From the NCBI GenBank assembly GCA_017628435.1, contig JAGBZE010000144.1, forward strand, positions 1 through 19,859: DNA of 19,859 nucleotides, read 5' to 3'. A model generated the notes under the pieces. The model worked only from the letters and a program-made list of their open reading frames with translations, was not told where the DNA came from and ran no database searches. The stretch is from Akkermansia sp. (lineage in GTDB: Bacteria; Verrucomicrobiota; Verrucomicrobiia; Verrucomicrobiales; Akkermansiaceae). The translations under genes and the position numbers were made by a program. Shown here in pieces: positions 15,373 through 19,859 of the stretch (position 1 is its first letter; every line of letters begins with the position of its first letter).

Positions 15373-17436
15373 ATGGCAAATAAAGACGACAAGAAAGCCC
15401 CTGTTCTCGACCTGATCGGGGGCACCAAGAAGAAGGCCGCAGCACCGAAGAGTGCACCAGCTGTATCTTCCGCACCTAAGAAGGAACGCGCCCCCAAAGC
15501 AGAGGCACTCGATCTGCTTTCTCCCCGCAAAGCTCCCCGCAAGGCACCTGCTGCAAAAGCAGAAGAGCCCAAAGCTACCCCTGCTCCGGCACCAAAGCCT
15601 GTGGAAAGCACACCCGTTCCCACCTCAGCCCCCGCCAGTGAAGATGCAGGTAAGGTCATGAACATCAAGGCCCCGATTTCCGTGGCAGACTTGGCCACGC
15701 AGATGGGAATGAAGCCTTTCAAGCTGATTGCCGAACTCCTGCCCATGGGCGTGTTCGCCAACCCCAGCACCACGCTGGATAGCGACCAGGTGGCAGCCCT
15801 GTGCGAAAAACATGGTTTCACCTATGAGCGTGTGCGCCGTGAAAAGGGCGCCGGCGTCAAGGCGCCCGTGGAGGAAATCAAGGAACCGGAGGCCGTTGCC
15901 GTTGAAGAAGAGCCCGAGGATGCCCTGAAGGTGCGCACCCCCATCATCACCGTGATGGGCCACGTTGACCACGGCAAGACCTCCCTGCTCGACTATATCC
16001 GCCGCACAAAGGTGACCGCAGGTGAAGCTGGTGGTATAACCCAGCACATCGGCGCCTACACCGTGCAGCATGGAGATAACACCCTTACCTTCATCGACAC
16101 CCCCGGCCACGCCATTTTCACCGAAATGCGCGCCCGTGGTGCAGACGTGACCGATATCGTAGTGCTGGTTGTAGCCGCCAACGATGGCATCATGCCCCAG
16201 ACCAAGGAAGCTATCATGCACGCCAAGGCTGCCGGCAAGACCATCATCGTAGCCGTTAACAAGTGCGACCTTCCTGCCGCCGACCCGGTGCGCGTGCGCA
16301 CCCAGCTCATGGAAAACGACCTCATGCCCACCGACTTCGGCGGTGAAATTGAATGCGTGGACGTATCAGCCCACACCGGTGCCGGCATCGATGACCTGCT
16401 CGACCTGCTCTGCCTGCAGGCCGAGGTGCTCGAACTCAAGGCCAACCCGAAAGCCAACTGCCGCGCCTCCATCATCGAGGCCCGCATGGAACAGGGCAAG
16501 GGCAGCTCCGCCACCGTCATCGTGCAAAGCGGCACTCTCAAGGTCGGTATGCCCTTCATCTGCGGCCCATACTCCGGCAAGGTAAAGACCATGCTCGATG
16601 ACAAAGGCCAGCGCATCAAGAAGGCTACCCCCGGCATGCCTGCTGAGGTTTCCGGCTTCCTTGAGACCCCGAATGTGGGTGATGAGCTGGTGGAAATGGA
16701 AAATGACCGCGCTGCACGTCGCCTTTCCGATGAACGCCTGGAGGAACTGCGCCAGCAGCGCCTGATGGCCCCCCGCCGCTCCCGCATGGAAGACATTCTC
16801 GCCATGATGGGCGATGGCGCCCAGAAAGCTGTGCTTAAGCTCTACCTTAAGGGCGACGTACAGGGTTCCGTGGAAGCCATCAAGAAGGCTATCATGGACA
16901 TTGAGAGTGAAAAGGTGGAATGCCAGTTCATTGGTGCAGCCGCCGGTCCCATCTCCGAGAGCGATATTCTTCTTGCCTCCTCCTCCGATGCCGTTATCCT
17001 CGGCTTCAACGTGAAGGTGGAGAGCAATGCCGTGAAGGCAGTGAAGCGCGAAGGCGTGCAGGTGAAGATTTACTCCATCGTGTACGAGCTTATCGACCAG
17101 GTGAAGGACGCCATGCTCGGTCTGCTTGAGCCCGAGACCCGCGAAACCGTGCTGGGTCACGCTGAAATCAAGCAGGTGTTCAAGCTCAACAAGGGCAAGG
17201 CCGCAGGCTCCTTCGTGACCGATGGTAAGATGAACCGCTCTGCCGAGGCCCGCGTACTGCGCGATGGTCAGGTTGTATTCGACGGCAAGATGTCTACCCT
17301 GCGCCGCTTCCAGGATGAAGTGGAGGAAGTCAAGGCAGGTCTGGAATGCGGTATCCGCCTGGCAGACTACAACGACTACGAAGAGGGTGATATCATCGAA
17401 TGCTACACTCTCGAGAAGATTAAGCAGACCCTGTAA
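15373..17436 (+). CDS. infB: Translation initiation factor IF-2
   Basis: 687-residue GTPase that brings initiator fMet-tRNA to the 30S subunit and promotes subunit joining. A Lys/Ala/Pro-rich variable region (about 8-95) is followed by an IF2N-type domain (97-150). The G domain has GHVDHGKTS (196-204), DTPGH (242-246), NKCD (296-299) and SAHTG. Domains II, III and the C-terminal fMet-tRNA-binding domain complete the protein. The N-terminal part is short compared with the 890-residue Escherichia coli protein. The frame is open back to a TTG overlapping the nusA stop, but ATG 15373 (MANKDDKK) begins the natural basic N-terminus. No Shine-Dalgarno sequence. Codon use is strongly biased to C-ending and AAG codons. 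Confidence 0.97.
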   Translation: MANKDDKKAPVLDLIGGTKKKAAAPKSAPAVSSAPKKERAPKAEALDLLSPRKAPRKAPAAKAEEPKATPAPAPKPVESTPVPTSAPASEDAGKVMNIKAPISVADLATQMGMKPFKLIAELLPMGVFANPSTTLDSDQVAALCEKHGFTYERVRREKGAGVKAPVEEIKEPEAVAVEEEPEDALKVRTPIITVMGHVDHGKTSLLDYIRRTKVTAGEAGGITQHIGAYTVQHGDNTLTFIDTPGHAIFTEMRARGADVTDIVVLVVAANDGIMPQTKEAIMHAKAAGKTIIVAVNKCDLPAADPVRVRTQLMENDLMPTDFGGEIECVDVSAHTGAGIDDLLDLLCLQAEVLELKANPKANCRASIIEARMEQGKGSSATVIVQSGTLKVGMPFICGPYSGKVKTMLDDKGQRIKKATPGMPAEVSGFLETPNVGDELVEMENDRAARRLSDERLEELRQQRLMAPRRSRMEDILAMMGDGAQKAVLKLYLKGDVQGSVEAIKKAIMDIESEKVECQFIGAAAGPISESDILLASSSDAVILGFNVKVESNAVKAVKREGVQVKIYSIVYELIDQVKDAMLGLLEPETRETVLGHAEIKQVFKLNKGKAAGSFVTDGKMNRSAEARVLRDGQVVFDGKMSTLRRFQDEVEEVKAGLECGIRLADYNDYEEGDIIECYTLEKIKQTL

Positions 17437-17442
17437 GAACCT

Positions 17443-17829
17443 ATGGCAACCAGACGTCTTGACAAGGTGAACGAATTGATGAAGCGGGAAATCGGCACCT
17501 TCATCCAGAAGGAGTACGAATGGTCCGGCACTATCGTATCAATTCTTGATGTCGAGATTACCGAGGACCTCAAGGAAGGTCGTGTATGGGTCGGCGTTGT
17601 GGGCCGCATGGCACCTGCCCAGGTTATCGAGAAACTCAACCGCAAGCGCGGTGAGATTCAGAAGGCAGTGAGCAAGCGTGTTGTTCTGCGCAACACGCCA
17701 AAGCTCACCTTCAAACACGACAACTCAGCCCAACGAGGAGTCAATCTGGTTAATCTTCTGGACGATATCGAACAGAACCTTCCCAAGGCTCCTCCCCTGC
17801 CGGAAGGTGAATTCGACCCGGAAATCTGA
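17443..17829 (+). CDS. rbfA: 30S ribosome-binding factor A
   Basis: 128 residues, a usual length for this KH-fold protein that binds 16S rRNA near helix 1 and assists late 30S maturation. Family features: RRLDKVNELMKREIGTFI at the N-terminus, VSILDVEITEDLKEGRVWVGV, and VVLRNTPKLTFKHDNSAQRGVNLVNLLDDIE near the end. It begins only 6 bases after the infB stop, so translational coupling is likely. The classical operon order infB-rbfA is kept. Confidence 0.96.
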   Translation: MATRRLDKVNELMKREIGTFIQKEYEWSGTIVSILDVEITEDLKEGRVWVGVVGRMAPAQVIEKLNRKRGEIQKAVSKRVVLRNTPKLTFKHDNSAQRGVNLVNLLDDIEQNLPKAPPLPEGEFDPEI

Positions 17830-17852
17830 TTAATATACCGAGTAACTACCCT

Positions 17853-19859
17853 ATGGCCGGCAAGCTCTCTATCAGACGCGTAGGTAATATCCTTCCAACT
17901 TTGTGTCTGGTAGGGCTGCTGCTGGCAACAACAATTATCATCTGGCTATGCACAGTCGGCATTCCCGACTGTGCATTACGCTATATTGAAAACGAGGCTG
18001 CTAAAGCCGGTATCGAGCTACACATTGATAAAATCCGCCTGTACCCCAGATCAGGATTAGCACTAAAGGCGGAAAAAATCAGAGTCAGACAGGAACAAAC
18101 GGATGCAGCCCCTGCAGAACTCAGCATACGAAAGGCACAGATAGCATTCAGTCTGATTCGTCTTCTCAGCGGAGACATTCGCCCGCTCGACATCCAGGTC
18201 AGCAACGGGCGTCTTATCCTTCCCCTCAGCGATACTATCGGAGATGCGCTTACTCTGAACAATATAGATATTTACACTGCGTTTTTCCGCAATAGCAATG
18301 GAATAAGTGTCAATCTGAGCGCTAATTTTCATCATATCAATCTTCATGTCAAGCTTGGCACAGGAGATCTTCTGGAACAGAATTCTACAGACTCAGGGAA
18401 AGAACAATTGAGTCTCTCTAAGGCACTTGCCGAAATTCGCCCTACACTGCAAGAGATCAAAAAGCAACTGGATGTACAATCCTGGTCAGAACAATCACAT
18501 CCTGACGTAGAAATCAACTTAATTCATGGCGAACGCTGGAAAGCCAGGCTAAAAGCCAGCATCCCATGCTACGAGGTAGAACATTTTCATTTCCGCGATG
18601 CTCAACTTGACGCTTCCATTAACAGCAACACATTTACTATCAATAATCTGAAATTCCGCACAGTAAATCCGGACACCCAGGTCAAGCTGCAAGGAGGATA
18701 CAACTGGGAAGATAGAGAGCTGGAATTTCAGACCTCGAGCACTGCGCCGATTATCCGGATGCTCAATGGCTATCTCGGAGAAAGCGCCCCCCAGGTATTG
18801 CAGAAAATCACAACAGCAGAAGGCCATACTCCCAGCATCGAACTGGATGGCAGTGCCTCCTTCAGCAAGGATTTTGCCCTCAACAATATCCGACTGCGCG
18901 GCAAGATTGAGCAAAAGAATATGCGTCTGGGCTCAGTCCCGGTGAAACAAGCGAATCTTTCCTTTTACACACACAACGGGCAGTTCAGCATCGATGTCTT
19001 TAAACTGGACCTGAATGACGGGTACATCATGGCAGATGCCCATGCAGCAGGAGAAACCGGGCATGCAGAACTGGATTTATCGCTTCCGGATGAGACCCTA
19101 CTGGCGCTGATACATGAACTGACGGGAGATTCCAGTCTGACACTTCCTACAGAGCTTACTTTCAACAGCAACCTGAAGCTGAGAGCAAAAACCAGCTTAC
19201 TGCTACCTGATTTTGAACCAGGTAAAACGCACCTCGCGGATTTAGTTCCTGTACTGCAGAGCTGCAATCTGCAATTAAACTGCGATGAAATCTGCTATGC
19301 AGGAAGCGACATCGGCAACTCAGCCCTCACGGTGCGAATTGATGGCATTGATATCAGCAACGAAACCATCAAAGCTGAGGACATATCGTTCAACGCCAGA
19401 ATCGGCAACGCTAAACATGCACAGGTTCAGGCAGATACAGCAGATTTACTTATCAACATCAAGCTGAACAATCTGCAGTGGAATCAGCAGAGCAAGCTGT
19501 GCCATCTACAGCAGGCAGACCTGAGCATCTGCTCCGATTCAGCCCGTCTGGCGGCTTCACGAATCAATAAGCTACAAGCATCTGCTGAAATTAAAGACAT
19601 CCAGTTCAATGCGAATGAGATTATCGCAACTCTGAAATCGGATGCCATTTCTGCCAGGCTGCAGGCCAGAGATCTCGCGCATGAACAGGTCAGCGCCCAG
19701 GGGCTTTATCTGAATGCATCCATCCCCTGCGGTCTGAGTCTGGTAAATACATGGGAATACATGCAGAAGGAGGCGCACATCGAAGCCGAATTGACGGAAC
19801 TCACCGCACCTCAGAATTTCCTTGCAAGCCAGGCGAAACTGACATTAAAAAACACAGCC
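17853..19859 (+). CDS. AsmA-like envelope protein, partial (C-terminus off the right edge)
   Basis: Open from ATG 17853 to the window end, 669 residues seen. A basic N-terminus and one membrane helix (about 12-32) are followed by a long periplasmic part of repeating short beta strands. The first section, with ENEAAKAGIELHIDKIRLYPRSGLALKAEKIRV and RLLSGDIRPLDIQVSNGRLILP, is typical of the AsmA/TamB/YhdP-type beta-groove family, thought to carry lipids between inner and outer membranes. Base composition and codon use are more mixed than in infB. It starts 23 bases after rbfA and is probably read from the same transcript. The family call is by pattern; the C-terminal AsmA domain is outside the window. 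Confidence 0.8.
   Translation, partial: MAGKLSIRRVGNILPTLCLVGLLLATTIIIWLCTVGIPDCALRYIENEAAKAGIELHIDKIRLYPRSGLALKAEKIRVRQEQTDAAPAELSIRKAQIAFSLIRLLSGDIRPLDIQVSNGRLILPLSDTIGDALTLNNIDIYTAFFRNSNGISVNLSANFHHINLHVKLGTGDLLEQNSTDSGKEQLSLSKALAEIRPTLQEIKKQLDVQSWSEQSHPDVEINLIHGERWKARLKASIPCYEVEHFHFRDAQLDASINSNTFTINNLKFRTVNPDTQVKLQGGYNWEDRELEFQTSSTAPIIRMLNGYLGESAPQVLQKITTAEGHTPSIELDGSASFSKDFALNNIRLRGKIEQKNMRLGSVPVKQANLSFYTHNGQFSIDVFKLDLNDGYIMADAHAAGETGHAELDLSLPDETLLALIHELTGDSSLTLPTELTFNSNLKLRAKTSLLLPDFEPGKTHLADLVPVLQSCNLQLNCDEICYAGSDIGNSALTVRIDGIDISNETIKAEDISFNARIGNAKHAQVQADTADLLINIKLNNLQWNQQSKLCHLQQADLSICSDSARLAASRINKLQASAEIKDIQFNANEIIATLKSDAISARLQARDLAHEQVSAQGLYLNASIPCGLSLVNTWEYMQKEAHIEAELTELTAPQNFLASQAKLTLKNTA

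Noticed and set aside
1..19859. RNA genes, CRISPR arrays, insertion sequences, attachment sites, origin elements
   Set aside because: No cloverleaf, rRNA-like block, regular direct repeats, transposase motif or terminal inverted repeats were seen by eye.

Overview
The window is a gene-dense bacterial chromosome segment with no gap between genes above about 170 bases. No rRNA, tRNA, CRISPR array or mobile element is visible. I infer a member of the Planctomycetes-Verrucomicrobia-Chlamydiae group, probably Verrucomicrobiota and perhaps Akkermansia-like. The reasons are the gene families together (short CstA, CobA-HemD fusion, short HemA, transglutaminase/discoidin and zinc-ribbon envelope proteins), intermediate G+C, and start codons that mostly lack a Shine-Dalgarno sequence. 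This assignment is by family resemblance only; no database comparison was possible.

Layout. From the left edge to 12246 everything is on the minus strand: a class A penicillin-binding protein running off the left edge; the carbon-starvation/pyruvate-type transporter cstA; a three-gene envelope operon (zinc-ribbon membrane protein, large transglutaminase-like protein with a discoidin-like C-terminus, thioredoxin-fold protein without CxxC) that ends in a clear intrinsic terminator just before cstA; a small single-pass membrane protein; and a tight group of polysaccharide deacetylase lipoprotein, CobA-HemD fusion and hemA. A 100-base divergent region (12247-12346) separates these from the plus strand. 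That strand carries a YqhD-like iron alcohol dehydrogenase, a small ankyrin-like protein, the core operon nusA-infB-rbfA, and an AsmA-like protein running off the right edge.

How the parts work together. The hemA and cobA-hemD products act at the entry (glutamyl-tRNA reductase) and at the uroporphyrinogen III branch point of tetrapyrrole synthesis. NusA, IF-2 and RbfA couple transcription antitermination, translation initiation and 30S maturation. The penicillin-binding protein, the deacetylase, the AsmA-like protein and the three-gene operon all concern the cell envelope.

Main points for a second look. A recurrent promoter form, with -10 TAGAAT followed by G and a spacer of exactly 17 bases, occurs four times; three of the copies imply leaderless or almost leaderless mRNAs. 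A perfect hairpin plus U-tract lies between the nusA promoter and nusA (candidate attenuator or small RNA). A second hairpin plus U8 ends 6 bases before the cstA start codon. The HemA lacks most of its dimerisation domain. The three-gene envelope operon has no function I recognise.
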